Part shown: positions 41,795-50,168 of the stretch, piece by piece | Layout: every line of letters starts with the position of its first letter | Position numbering within the stretch: the stretch's first letter is position 1 | Assembly: GCA_025774805.1 (NCBI GenBank) | Contig: JALGZR010000012.1 | Location: 39,922-103,921 of the forward strand | DNA: 64,000 nt | DNA from: a bacterium | GTDB taxonomy: Bacteria; ARS69 | Reading direction: 5' to 3' | Program-made: the position numbers and the translations under genes | The notes under the pieces: generated by a model | Database searches by the model: none | Told to the model about the DNA's origin: nothing | What the model saw: only the letters and a program-made list of their open reading frames with translations

Positions 41795-44082
41795 GGAAGC
41801 CGCTCCAGCTTCACGTAGCGCGCCAGGATCTTCTTGCGCACCCCTCCGCGGAACCGAATCGTCAGCTTGAGGCGCTCTCCCGATCCCTCGACGGTCTCGA
41901 CGACCCCTTCCCCCCAGCTCGGGTGACGTACCCGCACTCCGGGCCGGACGACGTCCCCGTCCTGGTTCTCTTCCTCGTAGCTCGGAAGGTAGTCCGGCGC
42001 GTCCTCGACCGCGACCCGACGGACTCCGCCGCCGGAGGCGGCCCCGGAGGGGCACGCGGATCGCCGCCACGGCACGCCCGATGCGGCCTCCCCCCCCTCC
42101 GATCTCCTCCGAGCGGGGAAGCCGAGCGTCCGGCACTCGACATGATCGGGGTCGATCTCCTCGAGGAACCGGGACGGCATGCAGTCACCGTACCCGCCGA
42201 ACCGCCGGCGTCTCCCCGCGTGCAGAAGGACCACCCGGAGATGGGCTCGGGTGAGCCCCACGTAGAACAGTCGCCGCTCCTCCTCCAATCCCTCCGGCTC
42301 GTAGGCGGAGTTCGCGTGGGGAAAGAGCCCCTCCTCGATCCCGGTGATGATCACCCAGGGGAACTCCAGTCCCTTCGCGTTGTGGAGCGTCATCAGCGTG
42401 ACCTTCGGCGCCTCCTCCTCGTACTCGTCGAGATCGGTCAGGAGCGACACCTCTTCGAGGAAGGCCACGACGCCCGTGTCCTCGCGATCGGGGGAGTCGG
42501 CGAACTCCTGCATGGCGGCGAGAAGCTCCAGGACGTTCTCCCACCGGGTCGACGCCTCGCGCTCGGACTCCCGCTCCAGGTAGACGGCGTACTCGACGTC
42601 CGTGAGGATGCGCTCGGTCACTTCGGCCACGGAATCACCCTCCATCCGGGAGGCGGCCCGGTCGACCACTTCGAGGAAGTCCCGGACCTTCGCGCGCGCC
42701 GTCGGGCGCAGCGGAGCGCCCTCGCCCACCGCCGCCCGCCGCATCGCCCCGAGGAGCGAGCCGCCGCCCCCGGCGCGATCCGCTTCAAGATCCTCGAGAG
42801 TCTTTCTGCCGAGCCCGCGCGGGGGCACGTTGATCACCCGGCGGACGGCCACGTCGTCGTTCGGGTTGGCGAGGAGCCGCAGATACGCGATGACGTCCTT
42901 GATCTCGCGCCGCTCGTAGAATCGCTGCCCGCCGACGACCTGGTACGCGAGGCCCCCGAGCTGGAACGTGTTCTCGAGCACCCGGCTCTGGGCGTTCGTG
43001 CGATAGAGGACGACGAACTCGTCGGGGGACCGGTCCTCCTCCTCGACCGCGGCGGTGATGATCTTCAGGACCGCCATCGCCTCCGCCTGCTCATCGGGAA
43101 CCTCGAGAACGAGGACCGGTTCTCCCGTGTCGTTCTCGGTCCAGAGCTCCTTCCCCTTGCGCCCCTCGTTGTGGCGGATCACGCTGTTCGCCGCGAGGAG
43201 GATCGTCTTCGTCGAGCGGTAGTTCTGCTCCAGACGGATCGTCGACGCGTCGGGGAAGTCGGACTCGAAGTCGAGGATGTTCGACAGGTCCGCGCCCCGC
43301 CAGCGATAGATGGACTGATCGTCGTCCCCCACGACGAAGAGCCGTCGGTGATCCCGCGCTACGGCGTGCAGGAACTCGTACTGGCAGCGATTCGTGTCCT
43401 GGTACTCGTCGACGAGGACGTGCGCGAACAGGCTCCCGTAGCGGAGGCGCGTGTCCTCGTCCCGGAGGAGCTGCACGGGCAGCACGAGCAGATCGTCGAA
43501 GTCGAGCGCGCCCTGGGCGCGGAGCGACTCGTCGTAGGCGCGGAACACGCGCACCACGAGCCGGTCCCAGGGACCCTCCGCCTCCCTCTCGAGATCGTCC
43601 GGCGTCTCGAGGTCGTTCTTCGCGCGGGTGATGACGGACAGGAAACGCTCGGGAGGATGCTCCTTCGGCGAGACCCGCAGATCGGCGAGGACCCGTTTCA
43701 GGGCCGAGATCGAATCGGCGCGGTCGAAGATCGAGAAGTCCCGCGCGATGCCGATTCGATCCGCCTCCCTTCGCAGGATCCGCGCCCCGATCGCGTGAAA
43801 CGTGCCGATCCAGACGTTGAGGCCCGTCCCCCCGACCAGGGAGCTGATTCGCTCCTTCATCTCGCCGGCCGCCTTGTTCGTGAACGTCACGGCGAGAATC
43901 GAGCCGGGGTGGACCCCGCGCACCCCGATCAGCCACGCGACGCGCCGGGTCAGAACGCGGGTCTTGCCCGAACCGGCCCCGGCGAGCACGAGGAGCGGCC
44001 CCCCCTCGTGCTCGACGGCCTCACGCTGGGGCGGATTCAGCCCCTCCAGGATCAACTTCTCCCCCCGGGATCGGTGCGGCAC
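41791..44082 (-). CDS. pcrA: ATP-dependent DNA helicase PcrA/UvrD
   Basis: A 763-residue superfamily 1A 3'-5' helicase for nucleotide excision and mismatch repair and for clearing stalled complexes. Motifs in order: LNPPQREAV (Q motif), AGAGSGKTRVLTRR (I), TFTNKAAGEM (Ia), ILVDEYQDTN-type box VLVDEYQDTN (II), VGDDDQSIYRWRGA (III), LEQNYRS (IV), LMTLHNAKGLEF (V), LFYVGLTRA (VI). The C-terminal VRHPSWGEGVVETVEG is the Tudor-like RNA-polymerase-binding fold of PcrA. The start is GTG at 44082 without a clear ribosome-binding site; a TTG nine codons later follows GGGGGGAGAAG. The stop lies in a family A element. Confidence 0.96.
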   Translation of the reverse strand: MPHRSRGEKLILEGLNPPQREAVEHEGGPLLVLAGAGSGKTRVLTRRVAWLIGVRGVHPGSILAVTFTNKAAGEMKERISSLVGGTGLNVWIGTFHAIGARILRREADRIGIARDFSIFDRADSISALKRVLADLRVSPKEHPPERFLSVITRAKNDLETPDDLEREAEGPWDRLVVRVFRAYDESLRAQGALDFDDLLVLPVQLLRDEDTRLRYGSLFAHVLVDEYQDTNRCQYEFLHAVARDHRRLFVVGDDDQSIYRWRGADLSNILDFESDFPDASTIRLEQNYRSTKTILLAANSVIRHNEGRKGKELWTENDTGEPVLVLEVPDEQAEAMAVLKIITAAVEEEDRSPDEFVVLYRTNAQSRVLENTFQLGGLAYQVVGGQRFYERREIKDVIAYLRLLANPNDDVAVRRVINVPPRGLGRKTLEDLEADRAGGGGSLLGAMRRAAVGEGAPLRPTARAKVRDFLEVVDRAASRMEGDSVAEVTERILTDVEYAVYLERESEREASTRWENVLELLAAMQEFADSPDREDTGVVAFLEEVSLLTDLDEYEEEAPKVTLMTLHNAKGLEFPWVIITGIEEGLFPHANSAYEPEGLEEERRLFYVGLTRAHLRVVLLHAGRRRRFGGYGDCMPSRFLEEIDPDHVECRTLGFPARRRSEGGEAASGVPWRRSACPSGAASGGGVRRVAVEDAPDYLPSYEEENQDGDVVRPGVRVRHPSWGEGVVETVEGSGERLKLTIRFRGGVRKKILARYVKLERLP

Positions 44083-44174
44083 GCGGAATTAAAAGAGGGC
44101 GAGTGTAACACAGGGGGATCGCGGGATCGCCGCGATTCGCTATGATGAAGGCAGCGTCGGAGAGGAGGTCGAGG

Positions 44175-45368
44175 TTGCCGTTCCGACACGTCCGGGGTGT
44201 TCCCGTCTGGGGCAAGCCCCTCGACAACGCGATCGAGCAGATCGTCCGTTGCGCGAAGGACGCCGAGCGGGCCGCCCTCATGGCCGATCACCATCTCGGT
44301 TACGCGGTCCCGATCGGGGGAGTGATCGCGTACGAGGATCACGTGAGCCCTTCGGGCGTCGGGTACGACATCGCCTGCGGGAACAAGGCGGTTCTCCTCG
44401 ACATCGAGGCCGAGGAGCTGAGGAAGAACATCCGATCGATCATGGACGATCTCTTCCGGACGCTCTCGTTCGGCATCGGACGGAAGAACGTCGAGCGGGT
44501 CGATCATCCCCTCTTCGACGACGATCCCGCCTGGGACGTCCCGATCGCGCGCTCGCTCCGCGAGCTGGCCCTCTCCCAGCTCGGGACCATCGGCAGCGGA
44601 AACCACTACGTCGATCTCTTCCTCGACGAAAAGGACCGCGTCTGGTGCGGCGTGCACTTCGGATCCCGTGGCTTCGGTCACAAGCTGGCCACGCACTTCA
44701 TCCGGGCGGGCGGGGGAAAGGACGGAATGCACGTGGATCCGGTGCTCTTCCGGGCCGATTCCGATCTGGGGAGCCAGTACGTCACCTGCATGAAGCTCGC
44801 CGGCCGCTACGCGTACGCCGGTCGCGACTGGGTCTGCGAGAAGGTGGCCGGCCTGCTGGGGGCCTCGATCCTCGAGGAGGTGCACAATCACCACAACTTC
44901 GCGTGGCGGGAGGAGCACGGGGGACGTTCGCTGTGGGTGGTCCGCAAGGGGGCGACGCCGGCGTTCCCGAACCAGAAGGGGTTCGTGGGTGGCTCCATGG
45001 GGGATGTCTCCGTGATCCTCGAGGGGGTCGATGGCGAGGAGAGCCGGGAGGCGCTCTACTCGACGGTCCACGGCGCCGGGCGGGTGATGTCCCGGCGGCA
45101 GGCGGCGGGGCCGCGGCGCTGGGGGAAGCGCCGGAGGAAGAGGGGAAGACGCCCGGAGGGAGCCATCAGCCGCGACATGATGCTGGACTGGGTGAAGGAG
45201 GCCGGGGTGGAATTGCGGGGCGCGGGAACGGACGAGTCTCCCCACTGCTACAAGCGCCTGCCCGAAGTTCTGGACGCGCACGAGGGGACGATTCGTATCC
45301 TGCACACTTTGCGGCCGGTCGGGGTGGCGATGGCCTCCCCCGACGAGTTCGATCCGTTCATCGACTAA
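44175..45368 (+). CDS. rtcB: RtcB-family RNA ligase
   Basis: A 397-residue Mn/GTP-dependent ligase joining 2',3'-cyclic phosphate or 3'-phosphate to 5'-OH RNA ends. Metal ligands: GVGYDIACGNKAV (C68), SGNHYVD, HFGSRGFGH and VHNHHNF; the GMP-accepting His is in STVHGAGRVMSRRQA (H299). AGGAGG stands 6 bases before TTG 44175, while ATG 44142/44145 overlap a TATGAT -10 box (44141-44146) and would lie upstream of the transcript start, so TTG is chosen. A basic insert (RRWGKRRRKRGRR) follows the active site. There is no archease or RtcA gene nearby. The TAA stop is the first three bases of the family B element. Confidence 0.93.
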   Translation: MPFRHVRGVPVWGKPLDNAIEQIVRCAKDAERAALMADHHLGYAVPIGGVIAYEDHVSPSGVGYDIACGNKAVLLDIEAEELRKNIRSIMDDLFRTLSFGIGRKNVERVDHPLFDDDPAWDVPIARSLRELALSQLGTIGSGNHYVDLFLDEKDRVWCGVHFGSRGFGHKLATHFIRAGGGKDGMHVDPVLFRADSDLGSQYVTCMKLAGRYAYAGRDWVCEKVAGLLGASILEEVHNHHNFAWREEHGGRSLWVVRKGATPAFPNQKGFVGGSMGDVSVILEGVDGEESREALYSTVHGAGRVMSRRQAAGPRRWGKRRRKRGRRPEGAISRDMMLDWVKEAGVELRGAGTDESPHCYKRLPEVLDAHEGTIRILHTLRPVGVAMASPDEFDPFID

Positions 45369-45547
45369 CCCGGGCGATCCATGAAGATCGTCACGAGATT
45401 GCGGAAACGCCCGCCGGACGGGCACCCGCAGGGGTTCGGACCCGAGGCGTATCTGGACGATACCTCGCAGGGTACGGATACCGAGGACGCCCGTCCGGTG
45501 GCGTGGTTCCGCGATCGCAGTAGATCCTTCATGAATCGTCCGGGTTA
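45366..45547. repeat. Family B palindromic element, complete copy (182 bp)
   Basis: The left terminus TAACCCGGGCGATCCATGAAG and right terminus CTTCATGAATCGTCCGGGTTA are inverted repeats (19 of 21). Pairing extends inward: GCGGAA..ACGCC.CCGGACGGGC with GCCCGTCCGGTGGCGT..TTCCGC, so the whole element is one long imperfect hairpin. The centre has GTATCTGGACGATAC. It encodes no protein and looks like a non-autonomous miniature transposon. Its first bases are the stop codon of rtcB; its right end is 41 bases from the kinase gene start. Confidence 0.85.
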
Positions 45548-45588
45548 ACAGCGCGAGTCCGCGAACTCGCCGCGGAAGGAGACGCGGA

Positions 45589-46332
45589 ATGGTCCGACGG
45601 TCCGTGAAGGGAGTCCCCCGCATCGAGTCCTTCGATCTCGAGCCGGGACGCATCCTGGCCGGAAAGTACGAGATCGTCGACAAGCTGGGAGAGGGGTGGG
45701 AAGGGGAAGTCTACCGGATCCGCGAAACGGTGACCGGGATTCCGCGCGCGGCCAAGTGCTTCTTCCCGCACCGCAATCCGAACGACCGGGCCGCGCGGTT
45801 CTACGCGCGCAAGCTCCACAAGCTGCGGCACTGTCCGATCGTGATCCAGTACCACGGGCGGGAGACGTTCATCTCCCGCCGGCAGCGGATCACCGTGCTC
45901 ATCTCCGAGTTCGTGGAGGGGGAGCTCCTCTCCGACTTCCTCCGCCGGCAGCCGTCGCGCCGGCTCTCCCCCTTCGCGGCGATGCACCTGCTCCACGCCC
46001 TGGCGGTGGGAATCGAGGAGATTCACGGCTTGCGCGAGTACCACGGGGATCTCCACGAGGGGAACGTCATGGTGTGCCGGTTCGGACTCGGCTTCGACCT
46101 CAAACTCCTCGACCTCTACCACTGGGAAACGCCCCGTCCCGAGAACATTCGAGAGGACGTCGTGGACATGATCAAGGTCTTCCACGAGGCGCTGGGCGGG
46201 GCGAAGCGATACGCCTCCCAGCCACCCGAGGTGAAGGAGATCTGCCGGGGATTGAAGCGATCCCTCATCACGGCGCGATTCCGCACCGCGGGCGAGATCC
46301 GGCGACACCTGGAGGGCCTGGAGTGGACGTAG
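45589..46332 (+). CDS. Compact Ser/Thr protein kinase-like protein
   Basis: A 247-residue soluble kinase. Glycine loop LGEGWEGEVY (~33-42), catalytic Lys in RAAKCFF (K56), catalytic loop YHGDLHEGNVMV (D154, N159, with HGD replacing HRD) and a metal-binding DLY in LLDLYHWE replacing DFG (the Asp is kept). It lacks membrane helices or sensor domains. AAGGAG precedes the ATG. The PP2C phosphatase gene overlaps its 3' end by 10 bases, giving a reversible phosphorylation pair. The replacement of HRD and DFG is typical of the RIO/APH-like side of the superfamily, so it could phosphorylate a non-protein substrate. Confidence 0.85.
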   Translation: MVRRSVKGVPRIESFDLEPGRILAGKYEIVDKLGEGWEGEVYRIRETVTGIPRAAKCFFPHRNPNDRAARFYARKLHKLRHCPIVIQYHGRETFISRRQRITVLISEFVEGELLSDFLRRQPSRRLSPFAAMHLLHALAVGIEEIHGLREYHGDLHEGNVMVCRFGLGFDLKLLDLYHWETPRPENIREDVVDMIKVFHEALGGAKRYASQPPEVKEICRGLKRSLITARFRTAGEIRRHLEGLEWT

Positions 46333-47207
46333 GCGAGTCCCGCCTGTTCCTCGGGGCCGACCATGCGGTCCCCGAGGTGATCCCCGTGGCCGGGGGAACG
46401 TGCGTCGCCGTTTCCCGCGCGTCCCCGCGACACCCCGAGGGCACCGGCAACGAGGACGGCGCGATGATCCTGGAGATGGGAGAGGACTCGGGTCTGCTGG
46501 CGGTGGCCGACGGCGTCGGGGGAGGTCCCGCCGGTGCGGAGGCCGCCGCGGTCGCCCTCCGGACGATGGCCGAGACCGTCGGTGCCGCGGTACGGGAGGG
46601 ACACGGTCTACGGGCGCCCGTCATCGACGGCATCGAGCACGCGCAGGCGGCCGTGCTCGCGGTGGGCGGAGGAGCGGCCACGACCCTCGCGGTCGTCGAG
46701 ATCGGCCCCGAGACCATCCGTCCCTACCACGTGGGCGACTCGGAGATCCTGCTGACGGGCCAGCGGGGCCGGGTGAAGCTCCGCACGCTCTCCCACTCCC
46801 CCGTCGCCTACGCCGTCGAGTCCGGCCTGCTCGAGGAACGGGACGCGCTCCACCACGACGACCGTCACCTCGTCACGAACGCGCTCGGCATTCCGGACAT
46901 GAGATTCGACGTCGGCTCTCCGATCCGTCTCGCCCCGCGGGATACGCTTCTCCTCGCGACCGACGGCCTCGTCGACAACCTCTACCCCGACGAGATCGTC
47001 GAGGGGATCCGGATCGGTCCGCTGGAGAGGCGAATGCGCGAGGTCGGGGACCTCGCCCGCCGGAGGATGGAGCGGAGCCGGGAGGATGATTCGGCCGGGC
47101 CGCCCCTGACGAGCAAGCCGGGGAAGCCCGGAAAGCCGGACGACCTCACGATCCTGCTCTTTCGGAGAGGACGCGGGCGGGAGCGGGGACGGCGCAAGGG
47201 GAGCTGA
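46323..47207 (+). CDS. PP2C-family Ser/Thr phosphatase
   Basis: A 294-residue metal-dependent phosphatase. PP2C motifs: NEDGAMILEM (motif 1 region), VADGVGGGPAGAEAAAVAL (metal Asp-Gly), VGDSEILL (motif 8-like), LLATDGLVDNLY and KPDDLTILLFRR (final metal Asp). No membrane segment. The GTG at 46323 overlaps the kinase stop, so they are translationally coupled. The C-terminus is rich in Gly/Lys/Arg (SKPGKPGKP and GRGRERGRRKG), possibly a nucleic-acid or membrane contact. Together with the kinase it forms a switch whose substrate could be the nearby FHA-domain cyclase; that link is inference. Confidence 0.9.
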   Translation: MDVGESRLFLGADHAVPEVIPVAGGTCVAVSRASPRHPEGTGNEDGAMILEMGEDSGLLAVADGVGGGPAGAEAAAVALRTMAETVGAAVREGHGLRAPVIDGIEHAQAAVLAVGGGAATTLAVVEIGPETIRPYHVGDSEILLTGQRGRVKLRTLSHSPVAYAVESGLLEERDALHHDDRHLVTNALGIPDMRFDVGSPIRLAPRDTLLLATDGLVDNLYPDEIVEGIRIGPLERRMREVGDLARRRMERSREDDSAGPPLTSKPGKPGKPDDLTILLFRRGRGRERGRRKGS

Positions 47208-47400
47208 GCCGGGAGGCCGGACGTGGAGCCGCTCGAGCCCCTGTTGTTCCCGAGAATCCCATGCAGGGTGAGCTGGCGGTCTGGGGAAGGCCTTCTCTCC
47301 GTCCACACAAGAGTTGCCGAATCAACAGTTTCGAGTTTTCGGGATCCCCAGGTGCGGCAGCCGTAGTAGTGCTACTCGTGTTCGGCCTGTCGTTCGCGCG

Positions 47401-48210
47401 TCACGGCCGCGATCCCGCGAGCACCTCCTGGAACCTTGCTTCGCACAATCCCTTGAACCGGTTCAAGACGTTTCCCGTGACCCGGTTGTGGATCCTCTCC
47501 CAGATGGTGTTGATCACGTGCTTGCTGGGCCAATCGTCTCTTCCGTAAAAGTCGAATCCTACGGCAAAAAACACCTGCGTCTGCTCCACCTCACCCCGAC
47601 TGGCGATCGGGGATCGCACGTACGTGACGAAGAACCCGATCGGATAACCGCCACTGCACTCGTACAGGAGGTAGCGCGCGTTGTCGAAGTCAGAGGAGTT
47701 GGGGAAACTCTCGAATTTCAGCGCGTCCAGCCTGAACAGCGGAATCTTATTCAGGCCGAACATGTCGTTCTTGATTCCGAGCAGGTGCCTCCTCCGATCC
47801 AGCAGATAGATGGACACGTGTTCCAGGCGTCCCTCCTCCCGCTCGACGGCGGCAAGATGATTCGGCCAGTGAACGGAATCGCGGTCCCATCTCAGCAGCT
47901 CCTCAAACGCGAACTGGGACGGAACGTTGATGCCGATCCTGTGGATGTTGAGGATCGCGTACTTCGTGACACTGATTCCCAGGCGCTGGAGTATTCGTTG
48001 GCCGTAGTCCTCTCTTTCAGCCTCCGAAGTGAACTCGACCAGCGTCGGGATGGCGGGTTTTTGGAGAACGAAAAGCCTGATGTCGGACAGGAGTCCCGGG
48101 CTCTTTGCGGGAGCGGTTGGTTGTGCATCGCCGGAGGCGGTGCTACTCGATGGCCAGGTCACGTTCACGACTTTGGAGAGGTTGACAGGTGCCCGCTCAC
48201 CCGGGACCAT
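47401..48210 (-). CDS. Hypothetical protein of lower GC, divergent from the cyclic-nucleotide operon
   Basis: A 269-residue protein with no signal peptide or clear membrane helix and no family I recognise. Residues ~40-250 look like one alpha/beta domain (LFVLQKPAIPTLVEFTSEAEREDYGQRILQRL; EHVSIYLLDRRRHLLGIKNDM; YLLYECSGGYPIGFFVTYVRS; VFFAVGFDFYG). Codon use has noticeably more A/T in third positions than its neighbours, suggesting acquisition or weak expression. ATG at 48210. It shares a 183-base upstream region with the divergent flavoprotein operon. The 193 bases between its stop and the PP2C gene show nothing recognisable. Confidence 0.65.
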   Translation of the reverse strand: MVPGERAPVNLSKVVNVTWPSSSTASGDAQPTAPAKSPGLLSDIRLFVLQKPAIPTLVEFTSEAEREDYGQRILQRLGISVTKYAILNIHRIGINVPSQFAFEELLRWDRDSVHWPNHLAAVEREEGRLEHVSIYLLDRRRHLLGIKNDMFGLNKIPLFRLDALKFESFPNSSDFDNARYLLYECSGGYPIGFFVTYVRSPIASRGEVEQTQVFFAVGFDFYGRDDWPSKHVINTIWERIHNRVTGNVLNRFKGLCEARFQEVLAGSRP

Positions 48211-48361
48211 CGTCCTGAGTGTCGCTCGCAGTCAAGGAAATGCGCGAGTGAGCCGCACGCCCCCAGGAGCGGCCTGGGCCGAACTCCCGAACCGCCCGCT
48301 CCGGACGCCGGAATTCACTACCCCTGACAACGGCCGGGGTGCTATCCTTGCTGGTACAGTC

Positions 48362-48393
48362 GGCCAAGGTGGTGCACGGCCAAGGTGGTGCAA
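48362..48393 (+). repeat. Tandem 16-base duplication at the ribosome-binding region
   Basis: GGCCAAGGTGGTGCAC occurs twice in direct tandem (48362-48377, 48378-48393, the second ending in A). The second copy supplies AAGG 8 bases before ATG 48394; the first is a second ribosome-binding region one unit upstream with an in-frame GTG start. Unit number could vary by slippage and change translation of the operon. Confidence 0.7.
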
Positions 48394-49776
48394 ATGCGAT
48401 CCGGGCAGCCATGGCCGGCGCCCGTCGAGTCCCCTAGCGAGCTCCGACTGGACGACGGAGCGCGCATTGGCGTGATCGGAGGGGGGCCGGCCGGTTCGTT
48501 CTTCAGTTATTTCCTCCTCGACATGGCCGGCCGCGTCGGCCTCGACCTCGAAGTCGACGTGTACGAGCCGCGTGACTACACGCGCCCGGCCCCGTACGGC
48601 TGCAACATGTGCGGCGGCATCGTCTCCGAGTCACTCGTGCAGACCCTCGCCACTGAGGGGATCATTCTGCCGCCCGAGACCATCGAGCGCGGGATCGATT
48701 CCTACGTGCTCCACACGGACGTCGGCAGCGTCCGGATCGGGACCCCCACCCACGAGATGCGGATCGCCGCCGTCTACCGAGGCGCCGGCCCGCGTGACGC
48801 CGCGGAGGGAAGCGCCACCCGCAGCTTCGACGGATACCTCCAGAAGCTCGCAGTCGGGAAGGGCGCGCGTGTGGTGCGCGAGCGCGTGTCGAACGTGGAA
48901 CGGACGAACGGACGGTTCGCCGTCAAAAGGAAGGGGGCCGACCCGGTCTCGTACGACCTCGTGGCCGTGGCCACCGGCATTAACTCCGGCGCCAAGACTC
49001 TCCTCGATGGCCTCGACCTGAGCTACCGTCCGCCGCGCGCGACGAAGACGGTCATCCAGGAGTACCGGCTGGGCGAAGAGGGGGTCCGCCGGACGATCGG
49101 CACCTCGATGCACGTGTTCCTCCTGGACATTCGCCGACTGGAGTTCGCGGCCGTCATTCCCAAGGGCGAGTACGCCACCATCTGTCTTCTTGGAGAGGAC
49201 ATCGACAAGGCCCTGGTAGACGACTTTCTGAGTTCGGCTCCCCTTCGGCGCTGCCTGCCCGTCGCGGAGCAGCCGCCGTGCCACTGCTCGCCGCGGATCG
49301 CGGTGCAAGGAGCGTTCCGTCCGTACGACGATCGCCTCCTTTTCATCGGGGACTGCGGCGTCACGCGCCTGTACAAGGACGGCATCGGCGCCGCTTACCG
49401 GACCGCGAAGGCCGCCGCCAAGACGGTTGTCTTCCACGGCGTTGCCGCTGCGGACTTCGAGAGACATTACTGGCCCGCGTGCTACGCCATCACGAAGGAC
49501 AACACGCTCGGCGGCTGGATCTTCTCGGCGACCCGGCTCGTCCAGAGAATGCGGTTCGCGCGCCGGGCGATCCTTCGCATGGTTGCGCGGGAGCAGCGAG
49601 AGACGGGCATGCCGCGCATGAGCATGATCCTCTGGGATCTCTTCTCGGGAAGCGCTCCGTACCGCGACATCCTGAAGCGCGGCATGCACCCCACCTTCCT
49701 CGCTCGTCTCGCTGGGGACCTGGTCGCAGCGTTGGCAGTACCTCAGGACGTCCATCAGGAGGAGGTTGCTCGATGA
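48394..49776 (+). CDS. FAD-dependent oxidoreductase of the geranylgeranyl-reductase-like family
   Basis: A 460-residue flavoprotein. FAD dinucleotide fold at the N-terminus (ARIGVIGGGPAGSFFSYFLL, ~24-43) and the second FAD motif LLFIGDCGVTRLYKDGIGAAYRTAKAAA (~310-337), the DG pattern of the geranylgeranyl-reductase/GGR group; YGCNMCGGIVSESL carries the Cys pair often seen in this family near the flavin. The family reduces isoprenoid double bonds or hydroxylates substrates. The C-terminal ~100 residues are amphipathic helices that could touch the membrane. First gene of the cyclic-nucleotide operon; its stop overlaps the next start (ATGA). GTG codons at 48385/48388 are alternative starts. Substrate unknown. 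Confidence 0.85.
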   Translation: MRSGQPWPAPVESPSELRLDDGARIGVIGGGPAGSFFSYFLLDMAGRVGLDLEVDVYEPRDYTRPAPYGCNMCGGIVSESLVQTLATEGIILPPETIERGIDSYVLHTDVGSVRIGTPTHEMRIAAVYRGAGPRDAAEGSATRSFDGYLQKLAVGKGARVVRERVSNVERTNGRFAVKRKGADPVSYDLVAVATGINSGAKTLLDGLDLSYRPPRATKTVIQEYRLGEEGVRRTIGTSMHVFLLDIRRLEFAAVIPKGEYATICLLGEDIDKALVDDFLSSAPLRRCLPVAEQPPCHCSPRIAVQGAFRPYDDRLLFIGDCGVTRLYKDGIGAAYRTAKAAAKTVVFHGVAAADFERHYWPACYAITKDNTLGGWIFSATRLVQRMRFARRAILRMVAREQRETGMPRMSMILWDLFSGSAPYRDILKRGMHPTFLARLAGDLVAALAVPQDVHQEEVAR

Positions 49777-50168
49777 AGAGTGGCGCCCTCGGCAGGGTCT
49801 ACCGGGACGGCGAAGTGATCATGCAGCAGGGGGAGGTCGGGGATTGCATGTACGTGGTCCAGGAGGGTCGCGTGGGCATCTATGTCGAGCGGGATGGACG
49901 GGAGGTCCTGCTCCGGGAGCCGGTCGAGGAGGAGATTGTCCTGGGCGAGATGGCGCTGCTCGGCTCCGAGGTTCGTTCCGCCACGGTGAAGGCACACGGA
50001 GAGGCGCGCGTGCTCACCGTCGACAAGAAGGCGTTTCTGCGCCGCGTGCACGAGGACCCGTCGGTCGTCTTCCAGGTCGTTCGCACGCTCTCCCAGAGGG
50101 TCCGCGAGCTGAGCGCCGAGGTCGCCCGCCTGCGCGCGGAGTCCGGGAAGCGGGGCGCGGGATCGTGA
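49773..50168 (+). CDS. Stand-alone cyclic-nucleotide-binding domain protein
   Basis: A 131-residue protein made of one cNMP-binding domain (~5-115) and a short C-terminal coiled coil (SQRVRELSAEVARLRAES). The phosphate-binding cassette LGEMALLGSEVRSATV keeps the Gly-Glu and Arg needed to bind the cyclic phosphate and ribose, unlike the Crp/Fnr protein elsewhere in the window. No DNA-binding domain or effector enzyme is attached, so it must act by protein contact, the operon's flavoprotein being the natural partner. AGGAGGAGG precedes the ATG at 49773. The stop overlaps the cyclase start as GTGA. Confidence 0.93.
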   Translation: MKSGALGRVYRDGEVIMQQGEVGDCMYVVQEGRVGIYVERDGREVLLREPVEEEIVLGEMALLGSEVRSATVKAHGEARVLTVDKKAFLRRVHEDPSVVFQVVRTLSQRVRELSAEVARLRAESGKRGAGS

